A stretch of 64,000 nucleotides of DNA from Ophiosphaerella korrae. Taxonomy: Eukaryota; Ascomycota; Dothideomycetes; Pleosporales; Phaeosphaeriaceae. The position numbers and the translations under genes are program-made. Below the pieces are notes generated by a model. That model made no database searches. It was given only the letters and a program-made list of their open reading frames with translations, and was not told the DNA's origin. The first letter of the stretch is position 1, and every line of letters begins with the position of its first letter. Of this stretch, positions 33,749 through 46,159 are shown piece after piece. Location of the stretch: assembly GCA_028456385.1 (NCBI GenBank), contig JALNQF010000007.1, positions 372,001 to 436,000 on the forward strand, in the 5' to 3' direction.

Positions 33749-35155
33749 TCAAGGCTTTAGTTCCACTACTAACTCAACCCATTTCATTCTTCTTTGGCGG
33801 AAGAAGCCAACCATCCCGATTGACAACTGCCCAAAACCGACCACGTTCATGCCACCGAACTTCCGAACCATTTCTAGGCCATACATCTAAGCTATCCACT
33901 TCTAGTAGGCGCTCATTGAAGACCACCTCAGGGCGATACCACGGAGATCGCTTAGACCATATAGTTGACCGACTGCTTCTTGCACTTGCACGCTAATGTC
34001 AATAGACTGCTCCCTTGGGTGCTGAAGGGGCTCTTTGTAGACAGTTCCCAGATCTGCTTGGCCCGAGCTACGGAATGCCTCGCGATAGCGAGAGAATTAT
34101 TCCATTGCCATGAAAGTGTGCGCATCTTTAGGAGACCAGTTGGGTCAACACTATCATATCGCTGGTTTTGCATGTCGCCTCCACCAAAAGCTTACTTTGC
34201 AGCAACAAAATCGATAATCAAGTCGTAAGGGATTTCTATAACAGACTCGCAAAGTTGAAATAGGCCTATAAATGAGGACTTGAGCTCCAGGCCACCAAGC
34301 TCCACAGGGAAGACGAGGAAGTTACCTGGAACATCTGACACACTGAAGCGTTGTGTGATCATCTTTTTACGGTGCTGCACAACATTCCCGCCATCGAAAA
34401 TGTTTTCCTGTATATGGAGGTGCGTAGCAAGCATTTTATCGACGTGTTCGCGGCCAAAATAATTGTTTGCCTTGCCAAAATTTGTGCCGAAAAAGGTAGT
34501 AGTGTATGAGTTCCAAACTGGTAGTATATTAGCATATGTCAAATGCGTCATCAAAATAATAATCACTAATCTTAAATCTTAAATCTAGTCAATCACACTC
34601 TTTGACTTACCCTGCAACTATTTACGTAATTCTTCGACTTGGGTATTTACCATTTCGTGATCGATCTCAAATCGTCTAGTGGACGAGTCAAGGTATAAAA
34701 GGCCCCAACAAATTTGACCTTCAGGTAGTCGTTCGTCAGTATCAAAATTCTTATCCGCTGCGACTCGAATGATGCCAGTATTTTTGTTGTCCAACTTCGA
34801 GGATGTTAATTTCTAGATAGATCTTCAGTAGGACAGATCAGTTTACCTGGACTCCCATCACCTGTTTAAATTGGGTGATGCTATTCCATGCTTTGGCGCA
34901 TTTTTCATAATCTTTATTCCAGAACCAGAGATCATCATAGAGGCGATATAAAGGTGCTCCGTCAGCAGCTTGGTTGACCATAAAGTCTAAGCAAAACAGA
35001 ACAGTCTTCCCCATTACATCGCTTAACGTATGGAATTCAGGTATACCACGACATCGTAAGCGTGGCGCAGCGGACGGATTGTCTTCTACGAACTTCAGTA
35101 GTGCTTGCAAGAATTTGGTGAAAAAAGCTGTCCACTTTTCAGAAACACCACATCA
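33749..35155 (-). pseudogene. decayed reverse-transcriptase-like gene (fungal rvt-type)
   Basis: Minus-strand remains of a long gene. Conserved blocks, in coding order, are a helical part with FVEDNPSAAPRLRCRG, then HTLSDVMGKTVLFCLDF and LYRLYDDLWFW near 34910, whose paired aspartates resemble the catalytic DD of reverse transcriptases. Next come LPEGQICWGLLYLD near 34720, NFGKANNYFGREHVDKM near 34450, FPVELGGLELKSSFIGL near 34290 and, at the end, VRKFGGMNVVGFGQ near 33850. The frame is broken: stops TAG 34618-34620, TAG 34585-34587, TAA 34579-34581 and TAG 33887-33889 sit where glutamine or tryptophan codons are expected, plus frame changes. I recall intact fungal homologues annotated as reverse-transcriptase-domain proteins, perhaps the single-copy rvt genes; that link is from memory. 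I see no long terminal repeats or other transposon parts. Confidence 0.65.
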
Positions 35156-35623
35156 ATTCGACTCCACTGGCTTTGAGACCCCATCCCAACCCCTGTAAAG
35201 TCACATTCAATGCCGCTGCGAGGGTTTACCATGGTAGAGAATTTGCAGTTGGACCGATGTATCATAACTTGCGCGTGTTTACGCCCCATACCATTTCGCC
35301 TTTATCGGCCTTGGGGCCCTGTCCAAAACCCCTGCTGATTAGCATGCAATACCACTGCGAGGAATTATCAGAAATTTCTTGTCGAGCTTGGCCGCATCCC
35401 TGGAATCTCCCAAAATATTCGCCATATGCTTTCCTACCTTGGCACGGATTGAAAGGTGAGACAATGTATCCGGACTACACTCGCTCATCTTGCATCACTT
35501 TGCAACTAATCCACACCACACTTGACCTTCCACAAAATTGGTTTTCTTCGTTATGCTGATCACGCTCACGATAGGTCTCGCAATTGCGAAAACTGGTTCC
35601 TGTGTAAACTCTAGTCAGCTCCT
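35156..35623. other. boundary between two decayed genes
   Basis: No supported gene. It may hold further, unrecognisable upstream parts of the minus-strand reverse-transcriptase-like relic and the lost 5' end of the LysM relic. A 129-codon plus-strand open frame at 35173-35559 shows no known features. Confidence 0.4.
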
Positions 35624-36989
35624 GTGTTACTGCCATCGACTATTCCCGCTCCTTGTCGTGGTGTCATGGCCGCTGACATTGCCTGTGGTCCGCAAATCGT
35701 CAAGCCAAGCGATATAACCAGCGATGTTCCTTTCAACCAGACATTTCTCGGAGAATACCGCAATTCAACATGTTCGAGTTCGCTGAACACCTATATCGCC
35801 AATATCAACACGCACTGTGGAAACACAGAGTGTTATTTTGGTGGATGTTCAAGAAAATCTGCCCTTGCTCTTGTTACGCCTACCAAGTAGGCAAGCGAAA
35901 TGACATGTATTACTAGAACTTCGACCAATGACTATTGCTATCGCAAAATCGGTGACCGAGCTGTTGCGTTCTGCGAGAACTGCACTTAAAAGTACTTTGC
36001 AGGCTTGTTGGACTCAGACAAAAGAGGAGAAAAAATGGGTGAGAAAGTTTTACTCCAATTCTTTCTTCGTGCAATGTATCGCCGACGAAATGCCCACACC
36101 CTAGTGTCTCTTTGCCTATTCAGAGCCCGCCGTTGTAAGCAGAAACCGAACAGAATCAAAGCCATACTTATGACATGATAGAATGACTGACACTCCCAAT
36201 ACCACCCGCTAGGTCGGCGAGAAATATACTATTAAAGAGGGCGACACATGCCAATCCGTGGCAGTAGCATATGGTATGGCCATTGATAGATTCTTGTATC
36301 TAAATGTCATAGATTTTAACTGTAATTCATTCGTCACTGGAAGAGAGGTTTGCACGAGAGATGCTTGCAAACTTCACATTGTAGTATACCATATCCAGCA
36401 GCCTTTGCACACCATTACTGACGCCTTGGTCCAGATCAAGCCAGGAGAGTCTTGTAAAAATATCACACAGATCTATGGGTTCACCAACGTGGAGCTGGTT
36501 CAGTGAAATCCCATCTTGGAAACTGGTTGTGACAATGTAATCGCGCTAGCAGGGCGTTCCATTTGTGTAACGTATGACACTACCTGGAATGATTGAAAAG
36601 AACAATAAACCAACCATTGGATTAGGCCTCCGGGAACGGATAAGTTCGAATTTGTGCCAACAGCAACCCGGAGTGACTCGTGGACCTGGCCTGCTGGTTC
36701 CTGGGCACCTCTCCCTACCCAAAGAACGCCTTTCAATTACACCAAAACTATGTGGGATGTATCGAAAATCACAAGCACATTAGCGGCTGTGAATCCAGCA
36801 TATTACCAATACTGCCCGCTTACAGAACAGCATTGGGATGATGGGTTTTCTTATGAAGGGCTTAGCAATGTCTGTAAGGTCTTGATTGATCGTTATTGCG
36901 ATCCTGTCACGACCGGCGCCCCGTTACCCAGCACGACTTTTCCAAGTACCTGCTTCCCACCATATGCTACCGACACTTATTCGGAATAA
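35624..36989 (+). pseudogene. decayed LysM-domain protein gene
   Basis: Plus-strand fragments of a LysM protein. The first fragment, from about 35666, has the cysteine-rich segment MAADIACGPQ, FNQTFLGEYRNSTC and NTHCGNTEC. A LysM motif follows at about 36210-36384: EKYTIKEGDTCQSVA, YLNVIDFNCNSF and GREVCTRDAC. A second degraded LysM-like unit ends in GCDNVIALAGRSICVT, with a plausible intron at 36572-36625. The C-terminal part, rich in proline, threonine and cysteine, runs to the TAA at 36989. Stops interrupt it at 35888-35890 (TAG), 35987-35989 (TAA) and 36504-36506 (TGA, where the LysM consensus has the tryptophan of WNP). No start with a signal peptide was found. Intact relatives are secreted chitin-binding proteins, some of which shield hyphae from plant chitinases or mask chitin. 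This copy should be dead. Confidence 0.7.
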
Positions 36990-37133
36990 AGCATTTCTTG
37001 GAACGATACAAAAGAAAGGAGAGTGGTAAATGCATTTGTATAAAGGCCGTTTCGGAACTGTCTGGTTTAGTTGTAGATACATATTCGCAGAAACTTTCGG
37101 AAAGCTCATTCTTTTTAACAGACTGATTTTAGT

Positions 37134-38180
37134 CTACTCTTCAAGTGGGATCAATTCACGTAGCTGTAAAAGCGGTCTTTCATCACCTGAGAACCTCTCG
37201 AATATTCTGTCCAACAAGCCGCCTGCGTGATAGATTCCATTCAAAGATACTAAATGGTCCACGGTGATCTTGTTATGCCATACGACATTTCCATGGATGT
37301 CGGTGTATTGCGTATTGATGAGTCGCTCCTTCAAGGGCTGCTCATCTATCCAAAAGATCACTTGTAGTTCCTTCAAAGATGCTTCCCAAATCGGTATATT
37401 CTCTTCGACGTCAGGCACCTCTTGAAAATCATCATCCGATGGTAGGCCTTCGCTCTCCACTATGGAAGTTCGGCTGGAACTGAGGGCAAATCAAGGAACG
37501 CATAGGGCCAATCGTCTCCCGAATTACCATAGAGAGCTTCGTTATCGAGCACGAGTAATTCCCATGGATGGTCCGAACGATCGTAAGTCTCTGCTTTCAT
37601 TTCTTCGAATGCAGAGTTCAAATCGCTTGCATAGCATGTGCGAAGCCATATAGGCTCGTGAGTACTACATCTAGCATGCACAGAAAGGTTACGTTCCCGT
37701 ATTGTCTGATGAGGGGCAAGTACGCGACGGATTTGATCTTGAATTGGCAGATACGGCGCATCCGATGGGGGGCTGGCATCCGTGCAGCCGTTCCTCCAAT
37801 ATGACTGAGTATAGTGTCTGGTCAGTTAGGTGGCATAGACACGACAGGTGAACCATGTGTCCACGGCCGTATCACGATTGGGCCCGGCGCGACTCACGTT
37901 TCGCTCCACATTTCCCATCGGCAACATTTCCTTGCAAGTTCATTCCACTACTCCTAATCTTCCTGATCGGGCCTCGAGTAGTCCTATTTCTCCTTGTGCA
38001 GCTTTTAGCACATTGCAACCTGAAAGAAACGTTATTGGCTAACCAGTACGAATTGGTCGAACAGCAGGTTTCCGTATTCTGCCCCTTCACCAAGCTCAGA
38101 GAACTCCAACGCATAGGTATTAGTTGCAATCTCCATGACCTCGGCAGCGCGATTTGCCTGACTAAGGTAGTTTTATATAT
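37134..38180 (-). pseudogene. decayed gene of unknown function
   Basis: Minus-strand fragments that read as one former gene. In coding order: a segment with NRAAEVMEIATNTYALEF near 38120; a segment ending ERN with a donor GTGAGT near 37897; an acceptor with a CTAAC branch site near 37805; a long clean segment with CTDASPPSDAPYLP and HPWELLVLDNEALYG (37800-37460); and a final segment with NGIYHAGGLLDRIFERF (37455-37134). It is broken by a TGA in the second segment, where tryptophan would fit, and by a frame change at about 37460. I do not recognise the family and see no membrane segment or signal peptide. Confidence 0.5.
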
Positions 38181-38746
38181 TCTAATGAGATGAATCGAAT
38201 TTTTTTTAAAAAGTTACGGCGGAAAGGTATGTCTGTCAAGCTTTCCCACCCCTACTCGACCATACCTGGATCTTGGCGAAGACCGTTTACAACCCTTGCC
38301 CGCGGTCTTTGCGTGCTCTCATTTTCTGTTGGATATTTAATGCTCTTCAAGGCTGCCCCGCAAGGCTGCGCAAAAGGGTGTTACACGGGGTATTTCTATA
38401 AAAGCGGCTCTCATTCGTGGAAAGATTAATAATTTTCTCATCCACGAACCACGATGCCCTCGTAACCATCATCAACTTGCGACGCCTTCTAGAACGTACA
38501 AGGAACCCAAGCTATCCCAAGCTTTACCCGAGGAGCTTACAGCGCTTGGGTTAGCTTGTGGAGACTCCGCGGATGATGTGGAAATGAGAGCGTGCGACGG
38601 AGAAATTGCACGTTTTCTGACGCGATCAACCGCGGCGATTGAAGTAACTACCATAGTCACGGTCATACTTATATATTGTACCTGTAATCCGAGTCAATTT
38701 CTAGTTTCACGCGCCGATTCATCCTCAGGGATTGAAATTTGTTATA
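38181..38746. other. promoter region of the exopolygalacturonase gene
   Basis: No supported gene. A TATA-like TATATAT lies at 38670-38676, about 70 bp before the ATG at 38747. The left part is the degraded end of the pseudogene block. Confidence 0.5.
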
Positions 38747-40264
38747 ATGAAGTCATTCTTGGTCCCGGTGCTATTCGCTATTGCCACTTCGTTGGTATCG
38801 TCGTCCGCTATTGCCATTACCAACAGTGTTGTTCCTCTCGGCGCATCCATTACACTGCCTCGGTCCGACGTGCTCGACTCCCGAGCTTCCCTCCATAGGC
38901 AGAAAGACAACTGGGGCAATGCTGTTGAGAAAAACCGCAAGAAGATCACAATTCGTGCGTCCAAGGATGATCGAGATGATATTAGCGACGACTTCTTATG
39001 GGCTCTCAAGAAAGCTAACAATGGTGGTTTGGTGCATTTGAAGAAGGGACAAAAATATGTCATTGGCAAGAAGCTCGACTTGACGTTTCTCGAAGACGTA
39101 TATGTGAAAATCGATGGAGAGTTGAAGGCAAGAATTTCGAGGTCACCTTAGTGATTGAGTACTAACAGACCTCAGTTTACAAATGACATTAAGTACTGGC
39201 AAGCTAACAACTTCTATTACGCTTTCCAAAAGTCTATCACATTCTGGGTCTGGGGTGGAAAGTAAGTTCGAATCGTGTCAATCTATCCTTCAACGATACT
39301 GACTGCATTTTAGAGATATCAAGATCTATGGATCAGGTGTAATCAACGGAAACGGACAAGCATGGTGGGATGGCTTCTCTGGTGCTGAAATCCTCGACCC
39401 AAACAACAAATTCTACCGGCCAATTCTGTTCATGACTGATAATGCCACAAATGTTGAAGTCTCAGGTCTCCATCTCAAGGACTCACCATGCTGGACAACC
39501 TTCTTCGTTCGCACCAAGAATGTTGTGTTTGACGATATTTACATTGATGCCGTTTCAACCAATGCATCGGTAAGTTGTTTGCAATACACACTTGGCCACA
39601 TAACTGACTCCATCATTAGTCGCTTCCTAAGAACACTGACGGCTTCGACTCTTTGAACGTAGACGGCTTGACTGTCACCAATACACGTGTGAACGTTGGA
39701 GACGATTGCTTCAGCCCCAAGCCCAATACTACCAACATCTTCGTTAAGAATCTGTGGTGCAACGGAACCCACGGCGTAAGCATGGGCTCCATCGGCCAAT
39801 ATTCTGGCGTCAAAGACTTCATCTCCAATGCGTGGATCGAAAACGTGACCCTACTCAACGGCCAAAACGGTGCACGCCTCAAAGCGTGGGCTGGCCAAAA
39901 TGTTGGATACGGTTACATCAACAACGTTACCTACAAGGACATTCATGTCGAAAACACTGACCAACCTCTTGTGTTGGACCAATGCTATTTCAATATCAAT
40001 GCGACCACATGCGCCAAATACCCCAGCAACGTCAACATTACTAACGTAAATTTCATTAATTTTACCGGATCGAGCAGCGGCAAGAAAGGCAGGGTAGTAG
40101 CGGAGCTGAGGTGTAGTCCCGGTGCAACATGCAACGGGATCCATCTAGAGAACATCAACATTACAAGCCCTAAGGGCGGATCGCCACAAGTTGTGTGTGA
40201 AAACATCAAGGGAGATGTTGGAGTGGATTGCGTCTCTGGAAATTCCACGAGCTTCCGGTTTTAA
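38747..40264 (+). CDS. exopolygalacturonase (GH28)
   Basis: Four exons (38747-39127, 39176-39261, 39314-39569, 39620-40264), 455 residues. Removes galacturonate from the non-reducing end of polygalacturonan in plant pectin; secreted, with a signal peptide at the ATG at 38747. GH28 active-site motifs are NTDGFD, DDCFS, GTHGVSMGS and ARLKAW; the GTHG form and the N-terminal WVWGGKDIKIYG block point to exo-acting members. Many N-glycosylation sites are present. The first intron (39128-39175) begins with GC, as AAG|GCAAGA, and ends CAG after a TACTAAC branch site, so it is a GC-AG intron; the frame cannot continue without it. It converges on the GH30 gene with 68 bp between the stop codons. Confidence 0.95.
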
Positions 40265-40332
40265 GACTAATGTTATCTAATATCATTGGAGTTGTACTAG
40301 AATTATATTTGGGGTATTCACCATAACTGTTT

Positions 40333-42542
<2,210 letters not shown>

Positions 42543-45500
42543 TTAGATCTCGCTCACTGCTTCCTCCAGTTCTTTGGCTTCTTCTTTAGGCATCTGACAA
42601 CATGCAGCTACTAAATCTTCCCCTTTCATGCTGAGAAGAATAAGATCCTCTGCCCGCTGTACGACCTCAGGTGGTACACCATGCATCGCAGCGCAGCTGG
42701 ATTAGATTAGCAATGAAGTAGCTAGAAAATTTCATGAGCATACCATGTGCCAAAGCTGGATGTGCTTCGTCCATCACGAAAGCTTGGTACAATTAGCGAA
42801 GGGCTGAACTTGACCGATAGTGTTCTTACTTGTATAGATACGTAATCTGGTCACTAACTTCCAATGCTTCTGCATCGATGCGGACTTCCATGTGACCAAA
42901 AGCAAGGGCTGGCCTTGGTCTCAAAAACCCCATTTCGAAGATTTCTGTCCCTTATCAGTGATCATGGCTTTTTTTCCCTTTTTTCCACGTACCGTGGAAG
43001 TGTGTGGCGCCGATGACTTTGGGCCTCTCACTACCCAAGCTTAGTAAATGTTCCATGACTGCACAAGCTAAACCAGCTCCATCACTAGATTCCGTGCCCT
43101 TCCCGAATTCATCTATGATCAATAGGCTTCTTCGCGTGGCCAGGCTCAGGGCAAGTGATATCTGCTGCAGATCTAACATGAAAGCGCTTTGTACTCGAGA
43201 GACTGTTTCTCGCGTCGTTACTCTAGAAAGTATCTTATCTGTTAGCCCGATATCCGCACTCTGCGCCGGTATAAAGCTTCCAACATGTGCCAGAAATACG
43301 ATCAGGGCGACTTGTTTTAAGAGCACACTCTTTCCAGAGAAGTTTGGACCGGTCAGAATAAGCATGCTGGGGCATTCTTTTCGCATTTCGGTGGGCTGCG
43401 TCGATGATTTGGACTGCGAATGGTTTGGAGCGTTATAATCTCGATCTATCTCCTCTACCGAACCATCATTGCCAGGGCCACCCACGAGCCATGTATCATT
43501 TGGAACAAATGAAGATACCATGAGTTCTTGAAGGATGTGGCTAAACTTTGTTAGCATAATAAGAGCAATTTTCACTGTCTGAACAGACCGGCCTCCTTTG
43601 ATACTGATATTATTACTCAGCGTCACTCGGGGACGGCAAAGTTTGTATATCTTTGCTCCTTGGGCTAATGCCAACAAACTATCCCTAGAGTCAGATTACG
43701 CTAAAGCCAAACCACCTAAAATACATACCTGTCCAACTCTCCACAGATATCTGAGCAAGTTGTCAGGAGCTCTTCATATTGAAGAACGTATTGGGCCAAC
43801 TCGTGGCTAATCTCAACCTCGCGGTCAGATATGATGCCGTACACATCGCCGAAGTGGTCGTCCATCTCCCGCATTTCGGCAGTCTTGAAGTAAACTTGTT
43901 CCCTATAACCAATTAATTCCGTCTGTATTCAATATGGATCAATAATGCGCAACTCAGTGATGAACATTTGCTCCCAAGTACTTCCGAAACCGCCGGCATA
44001 CACCGCATCTCCTTTTTCTAGATCAATTGGAACCGTTACGAGAAAGCCAATTTGAGGAAAGTAAATGACGTTGAGGCATGCCCGCAGATTTGAGGGTATT
44101 TTTTCTGATAATTTCGCGGCAACTTCGTTGAGAAGGTGATTTAAGCCGTCAAGTGTTCTTTTTAATTGGTCCAATTCTTCGTCCACTTCTGGGAGGATTA
44201 CCGTTCGCGATTCCTCTGCCGACTTTTCGAGGTCCACAGTCTCGCTGATTTTCCGACCAATTTGAGCCAGATGAAAGCCTTCAAACTTCTCAAGTACCTT
44301 TTATGGTTTAATTACTAGGAACCAGATGGTTTTTTAGAGACCATACCTTGATTCTTATAGCGAGGTGCTGCCCACCAATGATATCTTGCAGAGCATCTTT
44401 GACTTTCAAGCAATGGAAGGAGAACTACAAAAAATGACCATCAGTATGCAGTGTATGCAATGACTGAATGAAAGCCTTACTCTTCTGATAGCAGACCAAA
44501 CGCTTCGCGAGAAACCACCTTTGCCTTTCGTGGAACCTCCAACACCCTTTCTCAGACCGATCATCATCACACGCATATTCTTGATATTGCTCATACTTTT
44601 TAGGAGTGCCTCTAGTACATGCTCATTCTCTGGTCGAAGGAAGTTGCTCACCGTATCCAGTCTTTCGTTGATAACATCGAGATTCAGGCTTGGGCGGAGA
44701 AACCGCTGTCGTAATAGTAGTTGTCCTTGAGAGGTTCGAGCTAGATGATGAAATAAACCATATACGGAGAGACCCTCTTTTGCTCCAGAGTTAGCTTTGG
44801 TAGGTCCTTGATTATGTGAATGCGGGTGGGACTCTGCACCCAAAATTTGCAATGAATGGAGTGTGTCCGCGTTCACGAACATCGTTTCACTTAGGCTAAA
44901 CATCTCAAGTGTTGATATGCGAAACATGAGGTACGCAGCTTGATCACCAGGAAGGTATGCCGCGGCACGCCGTCGCTGAAGGTATGAGATCAGTGCTCCT
45001 GCGCAGCCAACCTATCCACCAATTAGCACGGACAGTACGTACTCAGCATGCAAAATCCTACCGTTACACGACTCTCATCATTGATCCATCCAGCGAAGTG
45101 AAATTGTTGCTCTTGAGGACTAGCTTCATTAACATCGTTGAGGTGGTCATATAACGTGGGCCCTCCTGCTTCATTGAAGCTGACTCGCACGCTGTTCTCC
45201 TCACCTATACGCAGATCGAAAAGCTTGGCTCTCGCTCCATCATAAGAAAACTCGCTCGGTGGCCTCACTTCTAATAAGAAAGGGAGACGGAATTGGTCAT
45301 TGTCGCCACCCACAGAGGCCCCACTCTTTGCATCAGGATCTAAGCGGTCGAATACTGTATCGTCAATCTTCGTTGAGACTAGAATGACAGTAGGACTGAT
45401 AGACAATTTGAGAGTATCCACAATCTCAACACCTCCGAGTTGTACATCTTCCATAAAATATAGCTTTTCATCCCTCGCAACGTAGTAGCAGCACCCCACC

Positions 45501-45802
45501 GTGCCGCGTGGTGTCGAATCAACTGCCATAATGATTTCATTGAGGGTATCGTCGCCTTCGAAATTATCTGTTTCAGTGCTGTGTATTTTTCCCTCCGAGG
45601 GTGCACGTGTGGAGGTGCTATCGCTCACAAAAAGTCGTCTTTGTGCCCGGGGTTGAGACGTTGAAGGACCTGGTGTTGCGGTAGACGAGCGGCGAGATCC
45701 GCTTGAGCTAGAAGCACGATGAAAGTTCCTACCACGAGATGAGGCAAGGCTTCGGCTGCTCTTTTGTCTGCTGGAAGTTTTCGAGAGTGCTTTTCGCGCC
45801 AT
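42543..45802 (-). CDS. MSH5: meiotic MutS homologue Msh5
   Basis: Ten exons: 45802-45062, 45011-44481, 44424-44347, 44297-43954, 43902-43729, 43684-43589, 43540-42993, 42944-42831, 42783-42744 and 42696-42543; 939 residues, all phases consistent. Msh5 pairs with Msh4 to stabilise recombination intermediates and promote crossovers in meiosis. Evidence: a disordered basic N-terminus, then the MSH5-typical AVDSTPRGTVGCCYYVARDE, SVYGLFHHLARTSQGQ with LLRQRFLRPSL, the Walker A GPNFSGKS, the TTRETVSRVQSAFMLDLQQ block that sets MSH5 apart from MSH4, and Walker B LLIIDEFGKGTE. The N-terminal mismatch-recognition domain of MutS is absent, as normal for Msh5. Its intactness implies a sexual cycle, now or recently, consistent with RIP marks elsewhere in the window. 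Confidence 0.95.
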
Positions 45803-46159
45803 CGTTTTGTGTGGTGTTGTGAATGGGTGCTCGTGATGATGGATAAATATGGGTTGAAGGAGGAAAGAACGAACAGCCGCGTGTCGTACGCGTACCTACT
45901 ATGCATCTTTATGTCTCCCGTTACAAGAACTTGTAACATCAGAACCTAGGGTACTCTCTAAACTACTACCCCAAATCATCACAGAAGATACGAAATGCGC
46001 AAAGTGATAGGATAGTGATGAGCGGCGTATAAACATTACAATGGTATCTCGGAGAGGGGCTAACTTTCAAAGCTAGTGGCTACGTACTGTACCACACGAG
46101 GCAAGTCTAGGATATATATATTACAGGAACCTTATTGAAATCATTATTTCGTTTTCTTA
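45803..46159. other. MSH5 promoter and HSP78 3' flank
   Basis: No supported gene. It contains an ACGCGT hexamer at 45888-45893 close to the MSH5 start and AT-rich DNA before the HSP78 stop. Confidence 0.5.
45888..45893. promoter_or_regulatory. MCB-like ACGCGT box upstream of MSH5
   Basis: The palindrome ACGCGT lies about 86 bp upstream of the MSH5 ATG, in a position similar to that at DNA2. MBF-type regulation is plausible but rests only on the hexamer and its position. Confidence 0.3.

Noticed and set aside
32185..38180. ATRR gene as part of a secondary-metabolite cluster
   Set aside because: Its neighbours are a SLATT protein and decayed genes; no transporter, regulator or tailoring enzyme adjoins it.
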